This document shows positions 39,094 to 48,114 of a DNA stretch of 64,000 nt, piece after piece; within the stretch, counting starts at the first letter, position 1, and each line of letters opens with the position of its first letter. Source of the DNA: Gammaproteobacteria bacterium. Lineage in GTDB: Bacteria; Pseudomonadota; Gammaproteobacteria; Pseudomonadales; Azotimanducaceae. The DNA lies in the NCBI GenBank assembly GCA_009840305.1, contig VXNY01000023.1:92347-156346 (forward strand), given 5' to 3'. Under the pieces are notes generated by a model. The model was not told the DNA's origin. It did no database searches and was given only the letters and a program-made list of their open reading frames with translations. Both the position numbers and the translations under genes were made by a program.

Positions 39094-41028
39094 TTATGAA
39101 ACTAGTCGATCTCGAACGAGGTTGTTAACCACGCTTGGGTCGGCTAGGGTGGTCGTATCACCCAAGTCTTCTGTGTCATTTGCGGCAATTTTTCGAAGAA
39201 TTCGCCGCATGATTTTTCCGGATCTCGTTTTCGGGAGACCTGGAGCCCACTGAATTGCATCAGGTCGGGCGATCGGTCCGATTTCGGTTCGCACCAACTG
39301 ACACAGTTCTTCTTTCAGAGCAGGGACCGGATCGACGCCTGCCATCGGTGTGACGAAAGCATAGATCGACTCGCCTTTGATCGAGTGCGGCGCGCCAACT
39401 ACGGCAGCTTCTGCGATCTGATCGTGTAATACCAGAGCACTTTCAATCTCTGCCGTACCGAGTCGATGACCGGACACATTGATTACGTCGTCAACCCGAC
39501 CTGTAATCCAGTAATATCCATCGCGATCACGTCGAGCTCCATCACCCGTAAAGTACTTACCAGGAAATCGACAGTAATAGGTGTCGACCACTCGCTGATG
39601 ATCGCCATAAACGGTTCGAATCTGCCCTGGCCAAGGCTGCAGCATTACTAGGTTTCCGTACGCTTCATTCTCCTCGAGAATGTTTCCTGCATCATCTACG
39701 AGTGCTGGTCTGACACCAAAGAATGGCCGGGAAACGGAACCAGGTTTTAGTACGGTAGCACCCGGGAGAGGAGAAATCATAATGCCACCTGTTTCTGTCT
39801 GCCACCAAGTGTCAGCAATAGGGCATCTCCGATCTCCGACTACTCGATGATACCACTCCCATGCTTCAGGATTTATGGGTTCCCCAACCGTGCCCAATAG
39901 ACGTAGTGACTTACGTGAGGTCTTGGTTACATATTCATCCCCTAGTGCCATGAGTTGTCGGATTGCGGTTGGGGCGGTGTAAAAGATGTTGACTTTGTAT
40001 TTGTCTACAACTTGCCAGAATCGCGATGCGTCCGGAAAGGTAGGTACACCTTCAAACATCAAGGTTGTGGCTCCGTTAGCGAGAGGTCCATATACGATGT
40101 AGGAATGGCCGGTAATCCAGCCAACATCAGCGGTGCACCAGTAAATGTCGTGCTCGTGATAGTCGAAAATATACCGAAACGTCAACGTTGCGTGTAATAG
40201 ATATCCCGCAGAACTATGTTGGACACCTTTGGGTTTTCCCGTACTGCCCGATGTATACAAGATGAACAGAGGATCTTCCGATTCGACTCGTTCGGGTTCG
40301 CAGTCCGCGTTTTGACGAGCGACCAATTCGTGATACCACACGTCGCGAGAATCATCCCACTCGACACTACCACCAGTACGCCTTACCGTTAATACGGTGT
40401 GGACATTGGGACAGTCTTGTAGAGCAACATCAGCATTTGCTTTCAGCGGGATGACTTTTCCACCGCGTATACCTTCGTCAGCAGTAATCAAAGTCTGACA
40501 ATCGGAATCTAAGATTCGGTCACGGAGTGAATTTGATGAAAATCCACCGAATACAACGCTATGAAGCGCACCAATGCGCGCACAGGCTAACATGGCGTAC
40601 GCCGCCTCCGGAATCATTGGTAGATAGATACAGACTCGATCACCCTTTGATACCCCGCGTTCTCGAAGGGCGTTCGAAAGTCGACAGACTTCGTGATACA
40701 ACTCACGATAGGTTATGTGTTTGCTGTGTTGGCTATCGTCGCCTTCCCAAATAATCGCGATTTGGTCGGCCCTCGTATCAAGATGTCGGTCAATACAGTT
40801 GTAAGAAACATTGAGGATGCCGTCGCGAAACCAGTGAAATCGTCCTTCGGTGAATGATGCCTCAACAACTTGGCTGAAGTCTTGGAACCAATCTATGTTG
40901 GCTTCTGCTTGTTCAGCCCAAAATTCCTCAGGCTGTTCGATCGAGCGACGATAGAGTGAATCGTATTCGTCTTTATTGATATGGGCGGATTCGGCTAATT
41001 CCGTTGGCACCGAGTACGTTTCTGACAC
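39094..41028 (-). CDS. acs: Acetyl-CoA synthetase
   Basis: Acs activates acetate to acetyl-CoA through an acetyl-adenylate. The 644-residue length and motifs are typical: the P-loop-like [49 protein letters not shown], and the C-terminal [11 protein letters not shown] whose lysine is the conserved acetylation-controlled residue. It lies 35 bases downstream of pgi on the same strand, an unusual pairing that may make it the last gene of a pan-pgi-acs transcript. Confidence 0.97.
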   Translation of the reverse strand: MSETYSVPTELAESAHINKDEYDSLYRRSIEQPEEFWAEQAEANIDWFQDFSQVVEASFTEGRFHWFRDGILNVSYNCIDRHLDTRADQIAIIWEGDDSQHSKHITYRELYHEVCRLSNALRERGVSKGDRVCIYLPMIPEAAYAMLACARIGALHSVVFGGFSSNSLRDRILDSDCQTLITADEGIRGGKVIPLKANADVALQDCPNVHTVLTVRRTGGSVEWDDSRDVWYHELVARQNADCEPERVESEDPLFILYTSGSTGKPKGVQHSSAGYLLHATLTFRYIFDYHEHDIYWCTADVGWITGHSYIVYGPLANGATTLMFEGVPTFPDASRFWQVVDKYKVNIFYTAPTAIRQLMALGDEYVTKTSRKSLRLLGTVGEPINPEAWEWYHRVVGDRRCPIADTWWQTETGGIMISPLPGATVLKPGSVSRPFFGVRPALVDDAGNILEENEAYGNLVMLQPWPGQIRTVYGDHQRVVDTYYCRFPGKYFTGDGARRDRDGYYWITGRVDDVINVSGHRLGTAEIESALVLHDQIAEAAVVGAPHSIKGESIYAFVTPMAGVDPVPALKEELCQLVRTEIGPIARPDAIQWAPGLPKTRSGKIMRRILRKIAANDTEDLGDTTTLADPSVVNNLVRDRLVS

Positions 41029-41063
41029 TTATAGGTTCTCCAAAAAGTTGTATTTCGACGAAA

Positions 41064-42599
41064 CTAGATTTTTTTTATTTTATTAAGCAAATCCGCAGTA
41101 GTCGCGGGTACATTTTGTGCCTCGCCAAGGTGTAAAAATCCATAGACATCGTCAGCTAATCTCTTTCCCGCTTCGACTCCCCATTGGTCAAAAGAATTTA
41201 TGTTCCAAAGATGTCCTAAACATGCGACTTTGTGTTCATAGAGTGCGATCAGAGCACCGAGATTAAAAGCATTGAGCTCATTCAATACAAAGATTGTGGA
41301 TCCATGCCTACCCTCGATATTCTTGAACTGTTGGTCGCCGGACACTTGGTTACCAGCAAACATCACTGTACTTTGTGCTACGGCGTTTGCCAGAATCCAA
41401 TCATCGACATTAGTGTTGTCGTTCTGCGAACTCGCAGATTGAGTGACAATGATATCGGCACTATATTTCCGTGTCCCCTGATGAAGCAATTGATGGTATG
41501 CATGTTGTCCGTCGGTCCCTACGCCACCCCAAACGATCGGACTAGTGTGCCGGTTTATCGGTTCACCGTCTCTGGAAGTGCTTTTACCGTTACTCTCCAT
41601 TTCGAGTTGCTGTAGGTATGCAGGCAAAAGTTGAAGCCGAGGGTCGTACGGTAGGATTAAGTGCGATTCGGTTTTAAGTACGTTCGTGTTCCAAACAGCG
41701 AGTAAAGCCAATTTGATGGCAAGATTTTGTGCGATATCTGTCGTTTCTAGTACGTGGTTATCTATGGAACGCGCGCCAGCAAGCAAGTCTTGGTACACAT
41801 CTATGCCAAATGCGATAGCGATTGAAAGCCCCATAGCTGACCATATTGAAAAACGACCACCAATTGAACTAGGAACTCGTAACACAGTTTCGTTGTTTGT
41901 TATTTGCTCCGGATTGCTAGTCACGTGGATGAAGTGATTTCTAAGATCTCCGTCTGGTGAAACACGTTCGTTCATCCACTGCCGAATAAACTGAGCGTTA
42001 TCGAGAGTCTCATACGTTCCGTATGACTTGGATGCGATGATGAACAGCGTGGAATCAGGATCTAGAGCATCTAGTATTGCACGACGAGCAGCAGGGTGTG
42101 TGTTCGTCAAAAAGTGAACGCGTGGTCCTTGTTTTTGCGTGAGCGCTCGGTAAACCAACTCTGGTCCTAGATGTGATCCACCGATACCAACATTGACAAC
42201 GTCGGTGAAAGACTTTCCTGAATGCCCATGCAAGCTACCGTCGCGAATCTCTTCTGCAATTTTGAACATTGATTTACGTGATTCGTCAGATGCATGCAAT
42301 GATCGTTGCTCGACATGTGTCGCCGCTCTCGATTCCGTATTGTTAACTAAATCACCACGGTTCATGCTTAGCAGAAATTGATGAACCCTACTGTTTGCTG
42401 CTAATTGATCGAGTGAATTCTGTATGGGTTGATCAACGAGTTGTCGTGACCAGTCGACGAGTAAGTGCTCAACCTGTAAATGGGAATTGGCAAACCGTTT
42501 CGTATCAGCGAGTAATCGATTCAGATCTAAATCTGAAATTCGGCGCGAGTGGTTTTCGAGATCTTGCCAGACTTGATTGGTTTTGCTCGGATAAGTCAC
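41064..42599 (-). CDS. pgi: Glucose-6-phosphate isomerase
   Basis: Pgi interconverts glucose-6-phosphate and fructose-6-phosphate. The 511-residue protein shows VGIGGSHLGPELVYRAL (about 137-153), GRFSIWSAMGLSIA, and the C-terminal signature NINSFDQWGVEAGKRLADD. The phosphate-loop stretch reads SKSYGTYETLDN in place of the commoner SKTFTTxET, a mild divergence. The GTG start overlaps the panC stop in a GTGA junction. It is shorter than E. coli Pgi (549). Confidence 0.95.
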   Translation of the reverse strand: MTYPSKTNQVWQDLENHSRRISDLDLNRLLADTKRFANSHLQVEHLLVDWSRQLVDQPIQNSLDQLAANSRVHQFLLSMNRGDLVNNTESRAATHVEQRSLHASDESRKSMFKIAEEIRDGSLHGHSGKSFTDVVNVGIGGSHLGPELVYRALTQKQGPRVHFLTNTHPAARRAILDALDPDSTLFIIASKSYGTYETLDNAQFIRQWMNERVSPDGDLRNHFIHVTSNPEQITNNETVLRVPSSIGGRFSIWSAMGLSIAIAFGIDVYQDLLAGARSIDNHVLETTDIAQNLAIKLALLAVWNTNVLKTESHLILPYDPRLQLLPAYLQQLEMESNGKSTSRDGEPINRHTSPIVWGGVGTDGQHAYHQLLHQGTRKYSADIIVTQSASSQNDNTNVDDWILANAVAQSTVMFAGNQVSGDQQFKNIEGRHGSTIFVLNELNAFNLGALIALYEHKVACLGHLWNINSFDQWGVEAGKRLADDVYGFLHLGEAQNVPATTADLLNKIKKI

Positions 42600-43444
42600 G
42601 CGCTTCCAATGGGTATGTTGTCGATCAGTCTTGCGCGACCAAGGTAAGCAGCGCCGAAGACTCGAAGAGTGTTGTTGTTGTTGCTGGGATGATCGAGCGT
42701 GTCAGCATCTCTTACCGCCACGTAGTCAGATCGAAATCCAAGTGCGCTCAATGTGTTCATCGCTTTCTTTTCCTCGGAGGAATAATCTGTGTTCCCAGCT
42801 TGAACACTGTCACGTACGGAGCATAGCTGTTGATAGAGTTGTGGCGCTAATCGCCGTTCGTTCTCGCTGAGATACTGATTCCGACTGGACAGTGCGAGGT
42901 TGTCATGTGCGCGAACTGTTGGTACTCCAATCGTATCGATTTGAAAGTTGAGATCGAGCACTAGCTTTCGAATGATTGCTAGTTGTTGCCAATCCTTTTC
43001 GCCGAAGTAAGCTCTATCGGGTTGAACTAAATTGAAAAGCTTTGTCACTACTGTAGTTACGCCATCGAAGTGGCCAGGACGACTTTCGCCACATAGAGTA
43101 TTTCCAATTTCGGGAACAACTGTCTTGGTTTGAAGAGCTTGACCCTGTGGATACATGGTTTCTGCGGTAGGACAGAACAAAATCTCTACTTCAAGTGATT
43201 CTAAAACATTGCGATCAGCATCAAACGTTTGCGGGTAGGCGTCGAGATCTTCGTTCGTACCAAACTGTAGTGGATTAACGAAGAGGGTGGTTACCACTAC
43301 ATCGCAATCTGTCTTAGCCCTCCGAACTAGTTCTAAATGACCGTCGTGAAGATTACCCATGGTTGGAACCATACCGATCTTAGTGTTTGATCCGTATCTC
43401 TTTAGAGTCTCCCGGAGTTCGTAGGGAGACCGAACGACTTTCAC
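42596..43444 (-). CDS. panC: Pantothenate synthetase
   Basis: PanC joins pantoate and beta-alanine with ATP to give pantothenate, the precursor of coenzyme A. The 282-residue protein has the PTMGNLHDGHLELV nucleotide-binding region (HIGH-like), FVNPLQFG, the YFGEKDWQQL segment and the SSRNQYLS loop. It follows panB by six bases and overlaps pgi. panD is not in this window. Confidence 0.96.
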   Translation of the reverse strand: MKVVRSPYELRETLKRYGSNTKIGMVPTMGNLHDGHLELVRRAKTDCDVVVTTLFVNPLQFGTNEDLDAYPQTFDADRNVLESLEVEILFCPTAETMYPQGQALQTKTVVPEIGNTLCGESRPGHFDGVTTVVTKLFNLVQPDRAYFGEKDWQQLAIIRKLVLDLNFQIDTIGVPTVRAHDNLALSSRNQYLSENERRLAPQLYQQLCSVRDSVQAGNTDYSSEEKKAMNTLSALGFRSDYVAVRDADTLDHPSNNNNTLRVFGAAYLGRARLIDNIPIGSA

Positions 43445-43450
43445 GTGATC

Positions 43451-44272
43451 TCAGTTAAAACTATGCTCGGCACTAGGAAATGATCCAGATCGAACAGCTT
43501 CAGCATATGCCATAAACGCCCCGCGAATTCCATCATTACTTTCAGGGAGAAAGTTTTTGACAAACTTTGGCGTTCGAATGGTCGTAGGTGTAATTCCCAA
43601 CATGTCATGCATAACCATTATTTGGCCGTCCGTATCGGGTCCAGCTCCGATGCCAATAACCGGTATTTGTAGTTGTTCGGTGATAGCTTTTGCCAAAGAT
43701 ACAGGGACGCACTCCAATAGTAACACCGAAGCACCGGAATCCTCTAAGACCCGAGCTTCTTCGAGCATGGTCGAGGCTTGATCAGGGTTTCTGCCTTGTA
43801 CTCGAAACCCGCCAAGTCTGTTGATCGACTGGGGAGTTAGACCCATGTGCGTGCACACTGGAATCCCTCGCTCAGCGAGTAACCGAGTGCTCTCGGCGAG
43901 CCAAGCACCACCCTCCAGTTTAACGATATGAGCTCCCGCCCGCATCAATGCCGCGGCACTTTCTAAGCTCTGGTTGGCTGACGCATAACTCATGAATGGT
44001 AGGTCTGCCATAATTAGGCTTCCTCGGTTCCCTCGTCGTACACAATGCATGTGATAAACCATCTCTTCTATGGTCACCGGTAAGGTACTGTCATGCCCTT
44101 GTAGAACCATGCCCAGAGAGTCACCCACAAGAAGAACTTCAATTCCGCTGGAGCTAATTAGTTCTGCAAACAGTGCGTCGTAAGCAGTTAAACATGCAAA
44201 TTTTTGACCTTTTTCTTTGCGTTTAGCAAGTGTTGTGATGGATACAGGAGTGTGGGCAGATTGATTACGCAT
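43451..44272 (-). CDS. panB: 3-methyl-2-oxobutanoate hydroxymethyltransferase
   Basis: PanB adds a hydroxymethyl group from methylenetetrahydrofolate to ketoisovalerate in pantothenate synthesis. The 273-residue TIM-barrel protein has the metal-binding [33 protein letters not shown] and the [16 protein letters not shown] region. It starts 30 bases after pcnB. In E. coli folK lies between these two genes; it is missing here. Confidence 0.96.
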   Translation of the reverse strand: MRNQSAHTPVSITTLAKRKEKGQKFACLTAYDALFAELISSSGIEVLLVGDSLGMVLQGHDSTLPVTIEEMVYHMHCVRRGNRGSLIMADLPFMSYASANQSLESAAALMRAGAHIVKLEGGAWLAESTRLLAERGIPVCTHMGLTPQSINRLGGFRVQGRNPDQASTMLEEARVLEDSGASVLLLECVPVSLAKAITEQLQIPVIGIGAGPDTDGQIMVMHDMLGITPTTIRTPKFVKNFLPESNDGIRGAFMAYAEAVRSGSFPSAEHSFN

Positions 44273-44302
44273 TGCAAATATTCCAGATGTTGTGTTGCTT
44301 AT

Positions 44303-45556
44303 TTACGATGTGGCGGCTACGACTTGTTCACTAGTCTTGCGAGGTCTTCGACGCCGTTTTGATCGACGGTTTCGCGCTGGGGCTACTGCTTTGAGCATCT
44401 GCTCTTGTTCTGCCTCAGATACTTCTTGAATTTTAGTCCACCAACTCGCGATTTCTTGACTAGCTTCGCCAAGGCCGGCACGCATACAAAGTAAGTCAAA
44501 ACCCGCTCGAAAGCGCTTACGAGAAAGGACTTGTTTACCGTTTCGTAGAGGGCGCTGCTCCAGTTTCGCTTGCAAACGCCAAGTCTCGATCACAAAGTCT
44601 CGTACATCGGCTCGCAGCGCGATTCTTTGGGATGGTAGCTCCAAAATTTTTTTTGCTGCCAAGATTTCGGCTTCGCGGTCATTGCGAACATTTAGATCAC
44701 GGTAGTGGTGCCAATAGAAAGCTGCGAGCAGAAATGCGAAGCGTACCGGTTTGCCTTGCTTTACTCGGTGATCCGTGTTTTTTAGAGCAGCTTGGCTTAA
44801 CGCCTCTCGAGTGTCAACATCCGGAAAGATGTATGACAAAAAATTGTACTTTATGAAGTTGCGACAGAGCGTACGAGCATACCCGTGCAGAAGCATTTTT
44901 TCAAGATCGTAGCTCAAGCGGTGCGGCTCTAAATGTTCAAGCAAATCTCTTTGCGAGCGTAGCGATTGTGCAAGGTCTTCAGTTAGTTTCAGATCTAGCT
45001 TCGACACAAATCGCACTGCCCTAAGTATGCGGTGACAATCCTCCGAGAATCTTGTCTCAGGATCACCAATGCACCTTAGCTGTCCATTCTTCACGTCTCG
45101 GAGACCACCGACGAAATCAAAGATTACATTCTTTTCGATATCTAAGTACAGTGCATTGACAGTGAAATCGCGTAGTCGGTGATCTTGTTTCATAGTTCCA
45201 ACTTGTTTCGGACTACGTACTACTGAACGTGTGGGAACGGCAGGATCTATGTGATCTTTATTCCACTTTCGATAGGTGGATATTTCAACGACGCCGATTT
45301 CACTCTTGACGTGGACAATGCGAAACCTTCGACCGATGATTTGAGCTTGTTTAAAAATTCGTTTAACTTGGAACGGTGTTGCACTCGTTACCACGTCAAA
45401 GTCTTTGGGATTAATGTCAAGGAGGAGATCGCGAACACATCCTCCAACAAGTTTTGCGTCATACCCATTGTCGCGTAGCTTTTGCACGATGCGTCTAACC
45501 GACTTCGGTATTTGCGCCGTATCGATAAGGTTTTTGTGTCGTTTAAGTTTCGCCAA
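44303..45556 (-). CDS. pcnB: Poly(A) polymerase I
   Basis: PcnB adds poly(A) tails that speed RNA decay. The 417-residue protein has the class II nucleotidyltransferase head LVGGCVRDLLLDINPKDFDVVTSA with its catalytic aspartates, the RRFRIVHV and RDFTVNALYLD segments, and a basic C-terminal tail rich in Arg/Lys (RNRRSKRRRRPRK). The start is taken as a TTG giving MAKLKRHKN; no in-frame ATG is nearby. tRNA CCA-adding enzymes are related, but the basic tail and the neighbours panB/panC point to PcnB. Confidence 0.92.
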   Translation of the reverse strand: MAKLKRHKNLIDTAQIPKSVRRIVQKLRDNGYDAKLVGGCVRDLLLDINPKDFDVVTSATPFQVKRIFKQAQIIGRRFRIVHVKSEIGVVEISTYRKWNKDHIDPAVPTRSVVRSPKQVGTMKQDHRLRDFTVNALYLDIEKNVIFDFVGGLRDVKNGQLRCIGDPETRFSEDCHRILRAVRFVSKLDLKLTEDLAQSLRSQRDLLEHLEPHRLSYDLEKMLLHGYARTLCRNFIKYNFLSYIFPDVDTREALSQAALKNTDHRVKQGKPVRFAFLLAAFYWHHYRDLNVRNDREAEILAAKKILELPSQRIALRADVRDFVIETWRLQAKLEQRPLRNGKQVLSRKRFRAGFDLLCMRAGLGEASQEIASWWTKIQEVSEAEQEQMLKAVAPARNRRSKRRRRPRKTSEQVVAATS

Positions 45557-45747
45557 GGGGCAAGTCTTCCCAGAAGCGGAAAGAATTAATCGTTAGATTG
45601 CTGTAAGAGCTGGGAAATTAAGAGTCCGCGCTGACGTGAGTTCTATCGTGAACTCTTGAATCTCCAACGGAGTAGGGCGCACCGACAAGACTTCTCAGGA
45701 TGCTGAATGAACTCATCGGCGCGCTAAATATTTACTAAGGTGTGAGG

Positions 45748-47586
45748 TTAGCCAGAGACTCCCTGTTCATCTTCGGTTTCGGAATCTGGTTCTACAAGTG
45801 AATCATGCATACCATACCGGTCGACAAGAAATTCTTGCAACGCCGCAGGTCGAATGTCCTTCTCGTAAATACATCCCCGAGAATCAACCAAATAGCCTTT
45901 CGGTATCCACCCGACTCCATACTGAACTCCAATGTGTCCAAACCAACCTTCGAGTTCCCCTAGTTGAATCCACGGTAAAGTGTTATCCTCGACACCACCA
46001 GCCCAGTCTTCGTGATCATCATCGATGGACACTCCAACGATTTCAAAGTTTTCGTCCGCAAAAGCTGCATAGAGTTTCTTCAAATGCGGAAAATCGTCAA
46101 CGCAGGGACCGCACCATGAAGCCCAAAAATCTATGAGTACCATGTCATTGTCTCCGAGGACGTTATACAGGGAGACCTCTTCGCCTTCAAGATTGAGTAA
46201 CGTGAATTCAGGTGCTTTTTGGCCTGGCACAAGTGCTGCATCACTTGCGGCTAGCATAACACGTTTTTCTATACGCTCAATATTCGGGGTAATGTGAATA
46301 TCGACAAATTTTGCATCAAATTTCTCGCTCAGTGTTTTCCAAGCCGCAAGTTCATCTGCGTTGTCACTGTATGGGGCCATTTTCATTGCGAGATGTTGAG
46401 CGATTCGATCGTTGCTTCCTTCAACGACTGCTTGCAACGTTGCGTTACGAACTTCAAGAGCTTGCATCCTTAAGTTGTACCATTCTGGATAGTTACTTTC
46501 GTTTACGGGTGGCACCGGTTCTACGTACTTCCCTACCTCAGCATCTTCGCAACCTTCTGCTGGTTCTACGCTTGCAACCGATTCCGTTGATTCTTCTTCG
46601 GTATTCTCCTCGACGTTCGTTGCTTCATCTTCTGTTTCTTCCGATTCTGGTGGGTTTCTGTAAAGCTCTAACGCCGTCGTCCATGAATTCACTCGTTTGA
46701 TGTACTCTTCGTCGTTTTGCCAACTCGCAACCAGTTGTGCGTGATAGCCTTCGCTACTTGTGGTGGTACCAAGTTCCGTAGTTTGGTTACCAAGTTTAGT
46801 CACACTGATTTCAGCAAGAGGTTCTAAGATCACGTAAGTCTGACCTGAACTATTACTGTTACCTATCGACAAACTAGCCAGAATGGGTTCGGTGACTTCG
46901 CCTTCAATGAGGAACGAGTCATCCTGCACCAATACTGGACCCCATCGCAGTGTTTGACTCTCACCGTTCTCATCAATGGTACTTGCGGTTAGATACACTG
47001 TACTGTCGTCCGCAAATTCGTCGCCGAATACGCTCAAGTCTCCGGAAATGGTGAACTTACTTTCTGGGTTTACGACTTGGCTTGCAGTACCAACAAGAAT
47101 GAGTTGATCGTTGCGAGGACTTAAGTGGTCGAACAGCGTAAAGTGTATGTCGTGGCCTGTTCCGATCACAGTATTGAGCTCCATCGGATCTGCATCTTCT
47201 GAAAGCTGCAAGGAAATTGTTACTTCCCTAGCTTCAACAGTTTCGCTTTCAAATTCAAAGCTTCCGGTGAAGGACTCTTCAATCAACGTGACTGATTCAA
47301 CTTTACCTTCACTATTCGTGGTTTCGTAGGAGATAGTTAATGTTGCATTGGAAAGATCAACGGGTAGGTCTGGTTCTTCCTCCACTGTTGCGTTCACCTC
47401 ACTCTCGGTGGATTCGGCCTCATCGGTCACAGTTGCTTCGACTTCAGCTACCTCTTCGGAAACTTCTGAATGCATGGAGATAAAATCCCCCGTAATTTTG
47501 TAGGGCGTTGGTGCTTTATTCTGTTCGCAGGCAACGAACAGAGTTACGATGCACAGCAATCCTACAGCTTTGAGTGCTGTTTTCAT
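45748..47586 (-). CDS. TlpA-like lipoprotein: DUF4369-like domains plus thioredoxin (copy 1)
   Basis: This 612-residue predicted lipoprotein starts at the ATG after a GGAG ribosome site; the open frame extends 45 codons further but without a signal. The signal peptide ends at lipobox FVAC (Cys20). Residues about 25-320 are beta-rich with a YKITGDF start and a later FTISGDLSVFG...VYLTAST...SFLIEGEV pattern that resembles the DUF4369 domain placed before thioredoxin in Bacteroidota proteins. An acidic Ser/Thr/Glu linker with EGCEDA (about 375) follows, then a helical stretch and a TlpA-type thioredoxin domain with WCGPC at 491-495 and cis-Pro in WIPKG. It should act in the periplasm in thiol redox or maturation work. 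Substrate unknown. Confidence 0.82.
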   Translation of the reverse strand: MKTALKAVGLLCIVTLFVACEQNKAPTPYKITGDFISMHSEVSEEVAEVEATVTDEAESTESEVNATVEEEPDLPVDLSNATLTISYETTNSEGKVESVTLIEESFTGSFEFESETVEAREVTISLQLSEDADPMELNTVIGTGHDIHFTLFDHLSPRNDQLILVGTASQVVNPESKFTISGDLSVFGDEFADDSTVYLTASTIDENGESQTLRWGPVLVQDDSFLIEGEVTEPILASLSIGNSNSSGQTYVILEPLAEISVTKLGNQTTELGTTTSSEGYHAQLVASWQNDEEYIKRVNSWTTALELYRNPPESEETEDEATNVEENTEEESTESVASVEPAEGCEDAEVGKYVEPVPPVNESNYPEWYNLRMQALEVRNATLQAVVEGSNDRIAQHLAMKMAPYSDNADELAAWKTLSEKFDAKFVDIHITPNIERIEKRVMLAASDAALVPGQKAPEFTLLNLEGEEVSLYNVLGDNDMVLIDFWASWCGPCVDDFPHLKKLYAAFADENFEIVGVSIDDDHEDWAGGVEDNTLPWIQLGELEGWFGHIGVQYGVGWIPKGYLVDSRGCIYEKDIRPAALQEFLVDRYGMHDSLVEPDSETEDEQGVSG

Positions 47587-47968
47587 TTGTTGATCTCCTG
47601 GAGTTCTTATTTGATAAATTTCTGTCGCGACACTATTCTTCAATGAAGGGGATGTAGCAGATTTTCTACTGACTCCAGCTTGAAATGAGGTCTTGTAGCT
47701 TGGTCGAGTCGCCCTGTACATCCTCGTGTTTACGGACTTTTTGAGACGAATAATTGTAATCAGGCTACTCTGTGGTATTAATCTAGAGCCGAACCGGTAT
47801 GTTTCAATCAGAGTCTTTGTTGTTCGTATACCGAAAACACAAACACTCTCCTCGAGGTGGTCCTAACGGAGTAACCGGCTCACTCTATGAAACCGTGCGC
47901 GCACTTCCTCAAATTTAAAACTAAGCAATGTAGCGAGAGAGGATTGCGTTAACCGGGGTATGAGCGAA

Positions 47969-48000
47969 ATTCGCGCGAGCCAATTCAGCCTCGCGCGAAT
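47969..48000. repeat. Perfect 11-bp inverted repeat
   Basis: ATTCGCGCGAG (47969-47979) and CTCGCGCGAAT (47990-48000) are perfect complements around a ten-base loop. No T-run follows on either strand, so it is a weak terminator candidate; a protein site or a repetitive palindrome is also possible. Confidence 0.8.
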
Positions 48001-48046
48001 CATTCAATCGTTTGTTCGCGGATTGCGACGCGGTAAATGCGTCAAT

Positions 48047-48090
48047 GCATACCGATGACAGGCAGTATTCTCATTCAGTCATCGGTATGC
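48047..48090. repeat. Perfect 13-bp inverted repeat downstream of tlpA-like copy 2
   Basis: GCATACCGATGAC (48047-48059) is perfectly complementary to GTCATCGGTATGC (48078-48090) around an 18-base loop. It lies 25 bases past the stop of copy 2 and could stabilise or end its transcript, but there is no T-run on the minus strand. Confidence 0.8.
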
Positions 48091-48114
48091 GGGTAAGAAT
48101 TTTTAAAAAGTTGC

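Larger units (their letters stand above)
47587..48114. other. Intergenic region with inverted repeats between tlpA-like copies 1 and 2
   Basis: This 528-base stretch has no supported gene. It contains the leader of copy 1 on the minus strand and, towards copy 2, at least two perfect long inverted repeats plus a shorter GACGC/GCGTC pair near 48027-48043. The repeats are listed separately. Confidence 0.6.
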
